Below, piece after piece: positions 1 to 6,980 of a stretch of DNA of 7,543 nucleotides (position 1 is its first letter; every line of letters starts with the position of its first letter). This DNA is from an uncultured Flavobacteriaceae bacterium (GTDB taxonomy: Bacteria > Bacteroidota > Bacteroidia > Flavobacteriales > Flavobacteriaceae), in NCBI GenBank assembly GCA_938074515.1, contig CALJFV010000068.1, positions 1-7,543 of the forward strand, written 5' to 3'. Under the pieces are notes generated by a model. It saw nothing but the letters and a program-made list of their open reading frames with translations, made no database searches and was not told where the DNA came from. A program made the translations under genes and the position numbers.

Positions 1-1
1 A

Positions 2-172
2 TTCACATATCCATGTGACGGCTTGTATTGGCTAAGCACCGGCTTAAAACCGGAAGAGAAGTATAAACAACTTAATGAGACTTTCATCACATTTTTAAAC
101 GCAAACGATCGCGCGGTTAAAGAAGCATCAATTCGCCAGAATTCGGTAAGATTTATTAAAAAACTGCATTAA
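2..172 (+). CDS. C-terminal end of an unrecognised protein (partial)
   Basis: A reading frame is open from the window edge and ends in TAA at 170-172, giving 56 residues that begin FTYPCDGLYWLSTG and end VRFIKKLH. The coding call rests on the uninterrupted frame and on the strong hairpin that starts two bases after the stop, which is a typical gene end. The visible part is soluble-looking and fairly polar and charged, with a YPCDGLYW patch near the left edge and no membrane segment. I do not recognise the family, and the N-terminal part lies outside the window. It is in a different frame from the carboxypeptidase-like fragment that follows, so the two are not one gene broken by a single in-frame event. 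A chance open frame of this length cannot be fully excluded. Confidence 0.62.
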   Translation, partial: FTYPCDGLYWLSTGLKPEEKYKQLNETFITFLNANDRAVKEASIRQNSVRFIKKLH

Positions 173-173
173 A

Positions 174-201
174 AAAAGCGACAATTTTCACTGTCGCTTT
201 T
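174..201. terminator. Perfect 10-bp hairpin, probable bidirectional terminator
   Basis: The arms AAAAGCGACA (174-183) and TGTCGCTTTT (192-201) are exact reverse complements around an 8-base loop. Read on the plus strand it directly follows the stop at 172 and ends in four T, so it fits as terminator of the upstream gene. Read on the minus strand the stem is followed by seven T (171-177 complemented), so it could also stop minus-strand transcripts that run on past the glycosyltransferase gene. The GC part of the stem is short (GCGAC core), so strength is probably moderate. Confidence 0.75.
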
Positions 202-269
202 CTCAAAAATGTAATTTACGGCACGTAGGTCCAACGAATCAAAACAATCCCTATCAAGGGCGCTATCAA

Positions 270-1307
270 TTGCCTGCTGAGTCTGAAGTTATTGCTGGAT
301 TTATTGCACCATGGGGCGATGTCGCAGACGCTCATTTTTTGACGGACTTACTCAAAAAAGGCATACGTGTTCGATTTAGTGAAAAACCGCTCTCTTTTGG
401 CGGGAAAAAGTTTCCAGAGGGCAGTTTGGTCATCACTAAGGGCGACAATATCAAGCGCAAGGATTTCGTCCAAACCCTGCGCAAATTGGCCAGTACCCAT
501 GAGAGATTCATAACAGCACTGAGCAGCGGTTTTAGCGACAATGGTGTTGATCTGGGGTCCACAGACATTAAACTTATTAATCCTCATCGTATTGCGGTCC
601 TCAAAGGTGATGGCGTCTCTTCCTTAAGTTACGGAACGATTTGGCATTTTATGGAGCAAGAATTAAACTATCCTTTTACCCCAATAAATACCGCCGACTT
701 TTCTGCCAAAACCTTATCCCAATTTGATGTTCTGGTTATGCCAAGCGGCTATTATTCTAATATGCGTTCAGAACAGCAGCTAAATTCGCTGAAGGATTGG
801 GTGCGCTCAGGAGGAAAGGTTATTGCCATTGACCAAGCGGTCAATGTCTTTGCGGATCAAGATGGATTTGGACTTAAATCGATTACACCCGAATCTTCAG
901 ATGAATCTAACATGATCCCTTATGGAGACCGCGAACGTCATGGCGTCAAAGATTTAATTACCGGCAGCATCTATAAAGTTCACCTCGATACAACACATCC
1001 GCTGGCCTTTGGTTATTCCGATGTGTATTTTAGTCTAAAACAGGATGATGATGCCTATTTAAAACTCGAGCGAGGATATAATGTCGGTTATTTCGAAGGT
1101 CCTGCTGAATCTTATTCCGGGTTCTCAGGAGCTGATGCAAAGAAAAAACTTACCGATAGTTTTGTATTTGGCGAATATCCTTTAGGTCAAGGCAGCATGG
1201 TTTATTTGACTGATGACATTTTATTTCGTTCTTTCTGGGAAAACGGAAAAATGTTTTTTGTCAACAGCCTCTTTATGGTCGATGCCAATGTATTTATTTT
1301 GGATTGA
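270..1307 (+). pseudogene. 5'-truncated M14-family zinc carboxypeptidase-like gene (C-terminal domains only)
   Basis: The translated 345 residues resemble the C-terminal part of the large (about 800 residue) M14-type metallopeptidases of Bacteroidota. Residues about 19-60 are a small alpha/beta segment with LLKKGIRVRFSEKPLSF and PEGSLVITKGDN. Residues about 105-195 are a class I glutamine-amidotransferase-like (DJ-1/PfpI-type) fold, with RIAVLKGDGVSSLSYGTIWH, then DVLVMPSGYY, then a GGKVIAID strand. The tail carries the LFRSFWENGKMFFVNSLF ending. The M14 catalytic domain with its zinc-binding HxxE...H motif is absent: upstream there is only the end of another gene and a hairpin. The first candidate start is a TTG at 270, but the frame is open back to 150, and NQNNPYQGRYQ just before the TTG reads like native protein, so the join is probably near 205-240. 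No frameshift or stop breaks the remaining part, which suggests recent truncation, retained coding, or an assembly join. A secreted peptidase role would need a signal peptide, which is not present. Confidence 0.72.
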
Positions 1308-2595
1308 TCTCAGTGTTTTTCAGGGTCAACCAACGCCCCATATACTTAACAGCGTTTAAGGATTGATGTTGTAAGATCTGTCCCATAAAATAACGCTGCC
1401 GATGGGCTTTCAGATCATTTTTGATAGCCAAAAGACAGGACTGAAGATGCGCAAAGGCTTCTGACAAAGAAAAATGTTGTCGCATGCATGTCACGCCTTG
1501 TATTTGTGCCTCGCGCCAAAGATGTTCATCAGCGTACAAACGTGTCGCTTTTTCAACAAACTCCTCAGAATTTTGGGCCGGCGAAAGAGATTTTATCGCT
1601 ACTAAAAAAAGCCCTTCAGCACCAATATTTGAACTCACTGTAGGCAGTCCATAGCTCAAGGATTGCATGATTTTCCCTTTGAGCCCCGCTCCAAAACGTA
1701 GTGGGGCAAGATTAATACGATATTGTGACATGAGTTCAGTTAGGTCATCGACCCAGCCCAAATCAACCACAGATTTAGATTTTGCGATCAATTGTCTTTG
1801 TCCCTCAGTACCATTAGGCCCAACAAGGTGCAAAGCTGCCTTTGGAATTTTATGCTGTATCGATGGCCATATCACATTGAGCAAATACTTTAACGAATCA
1901 TCATTTGGGTCGTGCTTGCGATTGCCCACCCATAAAAAGTCAGACCGATCGGACCATGGCAGGTCTTTTTTGGAATCCGATGGATTTTCATTAACCGGAT
2001 CAAACGCTATGGCCAGAGGCAGATAATACAATAGACCCTTGGGTACAGAAAAAGTACCACTGAGTAATTCAAATTCATATTGAGATATGATTAAACTCAA
2101 ATCACAACGCCAAATACTGGCCAGTTCGCGCATGCTTTGTTCTGTGAACAAAGTCTCAACAGGACAACCAGAAGCATCAAAAGCTTGAGGATGTTCCTTG
2201 ATATATCGCGCTCTGGCCGATCTCAAAAAATGACAATCTTCGGTATCCAAAATGGTCATGGCCTCTGGACAGCTAGAACGTACCCGCCAACCGTATTGCT
2301 CCTCGGTGATAAAGCGATCAAAGACGACATAATCTGGATTTATCGACTTAATCTGGAGATCAAAACGATCATCATTTAGATAAATTTGTAATGGCGTAAT
2401 CCCAGATATTTTTTCAAAATCATCTTCCTCACCAATGGAATAAGTCGTTGCGAAGTGTACCCCCACATGAGCTGTCCTAAAGTGATTTATAAGCTGGACC
2501 ATGCGCCAACCTGCGGCAGTCATTTTGGGATTAGGCCAATCTCTACTGATAAAAAGAACATTTTTTTCAGACTTAATCATTGACGATGACATCAT
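1294..2595 (-). CDS. Glycosyltransferase, GT4-like (GT-B fold)
   Basis: A 433-residue protein probably transferring a sugar from a nucleotide-sugar donor to a cell-surface glycan or another acceptor in the cytoplasm; the substrate cannot be read from the sequence. The N-terminal half opens with VLFISRDWPNPKMTAAG (residues 13-29), the usual first strand and loop of GT-B enzymes. The C-terminal half has FLWVGNRKHDPNDDSLKYLL (220-239), a LHLVGP strand (256-261) and the donor-site block FGAGLKGKIMQSLSYGLPTV followed by SSNIGAEGL (301-329), typical of GT4-like families. There is no signal peptide or membrane helix. The first ATG is at 2595; a more likely start is the ATG at 2580 (MIKSEKNVLF), which overlaps the end of the upstream lipoprotein gene by 8 bases (ATGATTAA) and suggests translational coupling. 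It is the last gene of the ftsY-rimO operon. Its stop overlaps the convergent carboxypeptidase-like fragment by 14 bp, and no terminator is visible right after it. Confidence 0.85.
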   Translation of the reverse strand: MMSSSMIKSEKNVLFISRDWPNPKMTAAGWRMVQLINHFRTAHVGVHFATTYSIGEEDDFEKISGITPLQIYLNDDRFDLQIKSINPDYVVFDRFITEEQYGWRVRSSCPEAMTILDTEDCHFLRSARARYIKEHPQAFDASGCPVETLFTEQSMRELASIWRCDLSLIISQYEFELLSGTFSVPKGLLYYLPLAIAFDPVNENPSDSKKDLPWSDRSDFLWVGNRKHDPNDDSLKYLLNVIWPSIQHKIPKAALHLVGPNGTEGQRQLIAKSKSVVDLGWVDDLTELMSQYRINLAPLRFGAGLKGKIMQSLSYGLPTVSSNIGAEGLFLVAIKSLSPAQNSEEFVEKATRLYADEHLWREAQIQGVTCMRQHFSLSEAFAHLQSCLLAIKNDLKAHRQRYFMGQILQHQSLNAVKYMGRWLTLKNTEINPK

Positions 2596-3913
2596 TGATA
2601 TGTTCAGGCAGCATAATTGATTTAGGCCAAACCTTCAGAGAAATCTCACTGGTTTTGTCTGATTTTGACTGAGTAGTGACCAAATATAGATGTTCCTTGT
2701 GACTGACCATACGCGGAAAACCTGTCGCCCGTTCAGCGGAAGTTTTACTGATGGTAATAAGTGGGCCTTTTTGGCCTTTTTTATTGACCCATTGTGCGCG
2801 AATGAAATCAGAATCGCCCACCGGCTCAACCCATGACACTATTGCGGAATCTGGGGACACTTGCACCAAATCTACGCGACCAATAGCACTTCCTGAATCC
2901 ATTCGAATTGTTTGAGAAAGGCTCAAATTCTTCACACTGCTGAATGCAACTTGCACTCGCGGTTGGTCCGCTGCGGCGGTGAACCAAGCTAAGGCCAAAT
3001 TTTCCCCATATACATCAATGGCAGGGCCATTAACAGGACAGCCGGGAATCAACCAATTGTCATTTGTACTGATGGCATCCGTCCATCCTTTGTCAGGATT
3101 GCCTTGTCTCAAGAGAATATCCCTTACTTCATTTTGGCTTCGTCCTCTATAGGCCACAATAGCCTGATTATCTTCAGACCATGCTACAGCAGTTTGGCAG
3201 CAATCACAAACTCTCGAATCAATTAAAGACTCCTTACCAAGATCACCCTCAAAGTTCACCATGGTACTGCGTAAAGTCATGGCCCCTGTGGAATGTTCAT
3301 GAGATCCATTGTCGTGTCCATTAGGCACACTCTGTTCATTATTCACCGTATTACGCCCATCGAGCCAACTGATAAAAAACCCTTCATTACCTGGTGAAAT
3401 TGACACAAAACCGTGTTCAGTTTTTGTATTGTCCCGATGTAATTTCACAGGCGCTTTCCATGAGTTTTGGCCTTCTTTCACCGTGTAATAAATATCATAG
3501 GTATAAGCTCCATCAGCAGACCTTTGTAGAAAAGTTGCCACCATATAATCATCATAAGCCGCGATTTGGGGAAAATCAGCCCAATTGATAAACCAATCAT
3601 CTCCCTGGTTGATGATTTGTTCAGCATCCCATGTTTCATTCTCAAGCGCGCTATACTTCAAATAAGATTGTACACTGTCTCGCTCAACCCACGAGAAATA
3701 AAGTCTATCAACGTCTGAAAATAGATTTGGCGTCGTTGTATGACTATTCGCGTTCCAAGGGCCCGATAATTGAAGTACACCAGAGCTAATGCTTTGCTCT
3801 AGTTCATTTGGCATGAATTCAGAATGAAGGTTTTGTTCTGATCTGTTATGACCGTTCCTACAGGACGATAAGACCCCAATTGAAATAATGAATATGTATA
3901 AAAATAGGCGCAT
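2573..3913 (-). CDS. Lipoprotein with sialidase-like beta-propeller and CxCC / GCP motifs
   Basis: A 446-residue predicted lipoprotein. I chose the ATG at 3913 because it gives a clean lipoprotein signal, MRLFLYIFIISIGVLSSC, with lipobox LSSC and lipidated Cys18. It also sits one base after the rimO stop. An upstream in-frame ATG at 3982 would add 23 residues inside rimO and bury the signal. The mature part has recurring short strands with aromatic/Ser-Trp patterns (LYFSWVERD, FFISWLDGR, LALAWFTA, AIVSWVEP), as in beta-propellers of the sialidase/BNR superfamily. I see no canonical Asp-box (SxDxGxTW) and cannot claim sialidase activity. Distinctive are RVCDCCQT (Cys236, 238, 239), GCPVNGP (Cys292) and a His-rich loop (His200, 205, 207), possible metal or disulfide sites. 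It probably sits in the outer membrane or faces the periplasm. The function is unknown. Confidence 0.82.
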   Translation of the reverse strand: MRLFLYIFIISIGVLSSCRNGHNRSEQNLHSEFMPNELEQSISSGVLQLSGPWNANSHTTTPNLFSDVDRLYFSWVERDSVQSYLKYSALENETWDAEQIINQGDDWFINWADFPQIAAYDDYMVATFLQRSADGAYTYDIYYTVKEGQNSWKAPVKLHRDNTKTEHGFVSISPGNEGFFISWLDGRNTVNNEQSVPNGHDNGSHEHSTGAMTLRSTMVNFEGDLGKESLIDSRVCDCCQTAVAWSEDNQAIVAYRGRSQNEVRDILLRQGNPDKGWTDAISTNDNWLIPGCPVNGPAIDVYGENLALAWFTAAADQPRVQVAFSSVKNLSLSQTIRMDSGSAIGRVDLVQVSPDSAIVSWVEPVGDSDFIRAQWVNKKGQKGPLITISKTSAERATGFPRMVSHKEHLYLVTTQSKSDKTSEISLKVWPKSIMLPEHINDVIVND

Positions 3914-3914
3914 A

Positions 3915-5219
3915 TCAATCAATAAGCTCTGCGTAAAGGTCAAAGTCCTCAGCATCGGTAATGCGTACAGTATAAAAATCACCCTGTCTGAGATAACCCG
4001 CTTGTGCGGGAATTAATACCTCATTATCCACATCAGGACTGTCATATTCAGTGCGTCCAATATAGTACTCGCCTTCTTTGCGATCGATTACAATGCGGAA
4101 TTCTTTTCCGATTTTTCTTTGATTTAAAGTCCAAGAAATATCAGACTGTAAGGCCATAATTTGATTTGATCGATCCATTTTCACCTCGTCAGGCACGTTA
4201 TCTTCTAAATTAAAAGCGTGGGTGTTTTCTTCGTGAGAATAGGTGAAGCATCCCAAGCGATCAAATTTGGTTTCCTTGACCCATTGTTTTAAAAGATTAA
4301 AATCTTCTTCAGTCTCTCCAGGATAACCGACAATCAAAGTCGTACGGATGGCCATTCCGGGAACGCGCTCCCTAAACTCTCGAATGAGGGCATTTGTTTT
4401 CTCCTGGGTGGTCCCCCGTCTCATGGACTTGAGTATCGGATCTGAAATATGCTGCAGGGGAATATCAATATAATCACAAATCTTAGGTTCTTGACGCATT
4501 AGGTCTAAAACCTCTAGGGGAAAGCCCGAAGGAAAAGCATAATGTAATCGGATCCACTCAATGCCCTCTACCCTTACAAGAGCTTCGAGCAATTCTTTTA
4601 GCGCTCTTTTTTTATACAAATCCAAGCCGTAATAAGTCAGGTCTTGAGCAATTAATATCAGCTCCTTTACCCCATCTGCTGCCAGTTTGGTCGCCTCAAT
4701 GACCAAATCTTCTATCGTTTTACTTTTGTGTTTGCCGCGCATGAGCGGAATGGCACAAAAAGAACAAGGGCGATCACATCCTTCGGCAATTTTTAAATAG
4801 GCATAATTTTTAGGCGTGGTGGTCAATCGCTCACCCACCAGTTCATGCTTGTAATCTGCCCCTAGAGCAGCCAACAAACTAGGCAGTTCTGTGGTCCCGA
4901 AATATTGATCAACATCTGGAATTTCTTTAATTAAATCCGGCTTATAGCGCTCCGACAAACAGCCGGTCACAAAAACTTTTTCGACCAGGCCTTCCTGTTT
5001 CTTTTGAACGTAAGACAAAATTGTATTGACCGATTCTTCTTTTGCATTGTCAATAAAACCACAAGTATTAATAACGACAATATCGCCTTCTTGCTCGTGA
5101 ACCACCTGCTTATTGTTCGCTCTAAGTTGTCCCATTAGGACCTCACTGTCATAAACATTCTTGGAGCAACCCAGAGTAACGACATTAATGGTATGTTTTT
5201 TTGTGTTTTTAGTTCGCAT
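3915..5219 (-). CDS. rimO: Ribosomal protein S12 methylthiotransferase RimO
   Basis: RimO is a radical-SAM enzyme that adds a methylthio group to a conserved aspartate of ribosomal protein S12 in the cytoplasm, using two [4Fe-4S] clusters. All three parts are visible in the 434 residues. The N-terminal UPF0004 domain has the auxiliary-cluster cysteines Cys18 (TLGCSKNVYDSEV), Cys53 (NTCGF) and Cys87 (VTGCLSERY). The radical-SAM domain has EGCDRPCSFCAIP (Cys148, 152, 155) and DIPLQH (252-257). A C-terminal TRAM domain runs from about 368 to 434. The GCSKN motif and overall length favour RimO over the related tRNA enzyme MiaB. The ATG at 5219 lies 17 bases after the ftsY stop and its TGA is one base before the lipoprotein ATG, so it is the second gene of the ftsY operon. 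No damaged or missing key residue is seen. Confidence 0.96.
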   Translation of the reverse strand: MRTKNTKKHTINVVTLGCSKNVYDSEVLMGQLRANNKQVVHEQEGDIVVINTCGFIDNAKEESVNTILSYVQKKQEGLVEKVFVTGCLSERYKPDLIKEIPDVDQYFGTTELPSLLAALGADYKHELVGERLTTTPKNYAYLKIAEGCDRPCSFCAIPLMRGKHKSKTIEDLVIEATKLAADGVKELILIAQDLTYYGLDLYKKRALKELLEALVRVEGIEWIRLHYAFPSGFPLEVLDLMRQEPKICDYIDIPLQHISDPILKSMRRGTTQEKTNALIREFRERVPGMAIRTTLIVGYPGETEEDFNLLKQWVKETKFDRLGCFTYSHEENTHAFNLEDNVPDEVKMDRSNQIMALQSDISWTLNQRKIGKEFRIVIDRKEGEYYIGRTEYDSPDVDNEVLIPAQAGYLRQGDFYTVRITDAEDFDLYAELID

Positions 5220-5236
5220 AGTTTGAATTGAATCTC

Positions 5237-6202
5237 TCAGTTAATTTTAAAAAACGAGTCAACAAATTCTTTTTTATCAAAAACCTGAAGATCCTCTACA
5301 CCCTCTCCAACACCGATATAGCGCACAGGAATATTAAACTGATCGCTTATCCCAATAACCACACCTCCTTTGGCCGTTCCATCGAGTTTAGTGATGGCCA
5401 AAGCAGTCACCTCAGTGGCTGCAGTAAATTGTTTGGCTTGTTCGAAAGCATTTTGACCGGTAGAGCCATCCAAAACGAGCATGACCTCATGGGGGGCATC
5501 AGGGATGACGCGGTCCATGACTCTTTTAATCTTTGACAACTCATTCATCAGATTAACCTTATTGTGTAAACGTCCGGCGGTATCTACCAAAACAACATCA
5601 GCCTTTTGCTCATGCGCATAAGTCAAGGTCTCAAAAGCCACACTTGCGGGGTCACTTCCCATTTTTTGCTTTACGATATCGGTTTGTGTTCGGTCTGCCC
5701 AAATTTGAAGCTGATCAATGGCTGCCGCTCTAAATGTATCCGCAGCCCCTAAAACAACTTTTAGGCCTTGCGCCTTATATTGAGCCGCTAATTTTCCTAT
5801 GGTTGTTGTTTTACCCACGCCATTCACTCCGACGACCATAATGACAAATGGCTTTTTTCCAGAGTCAAAAAACACCTCAGAACGCCCTCCAGCCTGATTC
5901 TCTTGGTCCTGTAACAAAGATGCGATCTCCTCACGTAATATAAATTGCAACTCATCCGTACCCAAATATTTATCACGGGCCACGCGTTGTTCAATGCGTT
6001 CAATGATTTTTAGTGTTGTGGCCACACCCACATCACTGGCGATTAAAACCTCTTCGAGCTCATCAAGCACTGAGTCGTCGACTTTGCTTTTTCCCACAAC
6101 AGCTTTTGAGAGCTTATCAAAGAAAGACTTTTTGGATGGAGCCAAACCCTCATCGAGTTTTGCTTTCTTTTCTTTGTTGAATAGCTGTTTGAACAGTCCC
6201 AT
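5237..6202 (-). CDS. ftsY: Signal recognition particle receptor FtsY
   Basis: FtsY is the SRP-type GTPase that docks ribosome-SRP complexes at the inner membrane and hands nascent membrane proteins to the Sec translocon. The 321 residues show a short basic N-terminus (MGLFKQLFNKEKKAK), an NG-type N domain with DDSVLDELEEVLIASDVGV (42-60), and a G domain. The G domain has the P-loop GVNGVGKTTT (125-134), DTFRAAA (155-161), DTAGR (207-211), the guanine-specificity motif TKLDG (271-275) and the closing GVGEGVEDLQVF (297-308). The long acidic A domain of E. coli FtsY is missing, as in many other bacteria, so membrane binding probably relies on the N-terminal basic/amphipathic stretch. It is first in its unit, preceded by a terminator and a promoter candidate, and followed after 17 bases by rimO. 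Confidence 0.97.
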   Translation of the reverse strand: MGLFKQLFNKEKKAKLDEGLAPSKKSFFDKLSKAVVGKSKVDDSVLDELEEVLIASDVGVATTLKIIERIEQRVARDKYLGTDELQFILREEIASLLQDQENQAGGRSEVFFDSGKKPFVIMVVGVNGVGKTTTIGKLAAQYKAQGLKVVLGAADTFRAAAIDQLQIWADRTQTDIVKQKMGSDPASVAFETLTYAHEQKADVVLVDTAGRLHNKVNLMNELSKIKRVMDRVIPDAPHEVMLVLDGSTGQNAFEQAKQFTAATEVTALAITKLDGTAKGGVVIGISDQFNIPVRYIGVGEGVEDLQVFDKKEFVDSFFKIN

Positions 6203-6246
6203 ATTTGATTATTTAAACGTCTTGAAATCGAAACGTTATTTATGGA

Positions 6247-6278
6247 TAAAATTACGCGGGATTCAAAGACTTTGCAAA
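6247..6278 (-). promoter_or_regulatory. Candidate promoter for the ftsY operon (Bacteroidota type)
   Basis: On the minus strand TTTG (complement of 6275-6278) is followed after 20 bases by TAATTTTA (complement of 6247-6254). This matches the Bacteroidota -33 TTTG / -7 TAnnTTTG pattern at all fixed positions except the last G. It lies between the terminator at 6299-6318 and the ftsY ATG at 6202, giving a leader of roughly 35-40 bases. A promoter is expected here because the upstream unit is terminated, but the exact site is inferred from the consensus only. Confidence 0.5.
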
Positions 6279-6298
6279 TGTCTTGTGGTCAAAAAAAA

Positions 6299-6318
6299 AG
6301 GCCACTAAAAAGTGGCCT
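6299..6318 (-). terminator. Rho-independent terminator after the L28-L33-DUF4295 unit
   Basis: The arms AGGCCACT and AGTGGCCT form a perfect 8-bp stem with a 4-base loop. On the minus strand the stem is followed directly by a run of nine T (complement of 6290-6298). It begins 17 bases past the stop of the DUF4295-like gene and separates it from ftsY. This is the clearest terminator in the window. On the plus strand it lacks a T-tract, so it is directional. Confidence 0.92.
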
Positions 6319-6335
6319 GTATCGTTTTGAATGCG

Positions 6336-6488
6336 CTATTGTTTGCTCATCCACTCGTTTACCAACTCTGGAGCCATAATGGCCTCAACAAAAGTATAGG
6401 CACCGGTTTTTGGTGATTTCACCATTTTAATGGCTTTGGTCAAACGCTTTGACCCGGTCTGTAATGATGCAACTGATTTCTTTGCCAT
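6336..6488 (-). CDS. Small DUF4295-like basic protein (50 aa)
   Basis: A 50-residue ORF from ATG at 6488 to TAG at 6336, starting MAKKSVASLQTGSKRLTKA and ending MAPELVNEWMSKQ. It matches what I know of the DUF4295 family, short proteins encoded directly after rpmG in Bacteroidota. The N-terminal half is strongly basic (many Lys/Arg), as in ribosome-associated proteins, and the C-terminal half is more acidic/amphipathic. There is no cysteine and no membrane segment. Its place 8 bases after rpmG, within the same transcript and before the terminator, suggests a ribosome-linked role, but no biochemical function is known to me. The next codon pattern and the terminator agree with this being a real gene despite its length. 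Confidence 0.9.
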   Translation of the reverse strand: MAKKSVASLQTGSKRLTKAIKMVKSPKTGAYTFVEAIMAPELVNEWMSKQ

Positions 6489-6496
6489 GACGCGTC

Positions 6497-6679
6497 TTAT
6501 TTAATTTCTTTATGAACCGTCATTCTTTTTAGAATGGGATTGAATTTTTTCAATTCCATACGGTCCGGAGTGTTTTTCTTGTTCTTGGTTGTGATGTATC
6601 GAGAAGTTCCAGGCAAACCACTTTCTTTGTGTTCTGTGCACTCTAAAATTACCTGTACTCTATTGCCTTTCTTTGCCAT
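6497..6679 (-). CDS. rpmG: 50S ribosomal protein L33
   Basis: L33 is a small protein of the large ribosomal subunit near the E site. The 60 residues begin [18 protein letters not shown] and continue with [20 protein letters not shown] and the ending [14 protein letters not shown], a full-length match to the family. Only one cysteine (Cys14) is present, so the CxxC pairs of the zinc-binding form are missing and this is the zinc-independent type. It sits 28 bases after rpmB and 8 bases before the DUF4295-like gene, in one unit with both. No Shine-Dalgarno is evident; the leader is AT-rich. Confidence 0.97.
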   Translation of the reverse strand: MAKKGNRVQVILECTEHKESGLPGTSRYITTKNKKNTPDRMELKKFNPILKRMTVHKEIK

Positions 6680-6707
6680 GATCTTAATTTATTAAATGGT
6701 TGGCCAA

Positions 6708-6947
6708 TTACTTGTTAAGAAAACCGTTCTCACGAGCTTCTTTGAGCACCGCAGAAATTCCTTTTTTATTGATGGTTTTCAAGGCCGAAGTAGAAACTTT
6801 TAAGGTAATCCACTTGTCCTCTTCTGGAATATAAAAGCGTTTTTTAACCAAATTGGCGTTAAATTTACGCTTGGTCTTATTCATGGCGTGAGAAACGTTA
6901 TTCCCAACCATTGCTTTTTTTCCGGTAAGCTCACAAACTCTAGACAT
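6708..6947 (-). CDS. rpmB: 50S ribosomal protein L28
   Basis: L28 is a structural protein of the large ribosomal subunit. The 79 residues open with MSRVCELTGKKAMVGNNVSH and the KTKRKFNANLVKKRFY block, and end in a short helix around SAVLKEARENGFLNK, all typical of the family and of full length. It has a single Cys5 and no CxxC zinc pairs. It is the first gene of the L28-L33-DUF4295 unit. A promoter candidate with a perfect TAnnTTTG box lies 34 bases upstream of the ATG, so the leader should be only about 25-30 bases and there is no room for a large regulatory RNA. Confidence 0.97.
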   Translation of the reverse strand: MSRVCELTGKKAMVGNNVSHAMNKTKRKFNANLVKKRFYIPEEDKWITLKVSTSALKTINKKGISAVLKEARENGFLNK

Positions 6948-6980
6948 CGCTTGAACTTTTAAATTTTTTTAAACAGGCTG

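Noticed and set aside
332..587. Two minus-strand open frames opposite the carboxypeptidase-like fragment
   Set aside because: The plus-strand frame has clear family resemblance, and these short antisense frames have none.
1667..2026. Plus-strand open frame of 119 codons opposite the glycosyltransferase
   Set aside because: It is antisense to the conserved GT4 donor-site region and its translation is Ser/Pro/Cys-rich without recognisable features.
2635..2829. Second minus-strand frame inside the lipoprotein gene
   Set aside because: It is an out-of-frame overlap with the lipoprotein, which has the signal peptide and coherent strand pattern; nothing supports a nested gene.
3260..3345. His-rich segment considered as a simple repeat or low-complexity expansion
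   Set aside because: The underlying DNA is not a repeated unit; the His, Gly and Asn codons vary, so it reads as an ordinary loop within the protein.
5228..5536. Plus-strand open frame of 102 codons opposite ftsY
   Set aside because: It lies wholly antisense to the highly conserved ftsY G domain and shows no family motif; it is a shadow frame.
5994..6308. Plus-strand open frame of 104 codons with Ser-rich stretches
   Set aside because: It is antisense to the ftsY N-terminus and runs through the ftsY promoter and the terminator; the serine run is just the complement of acidic and lysine codons.
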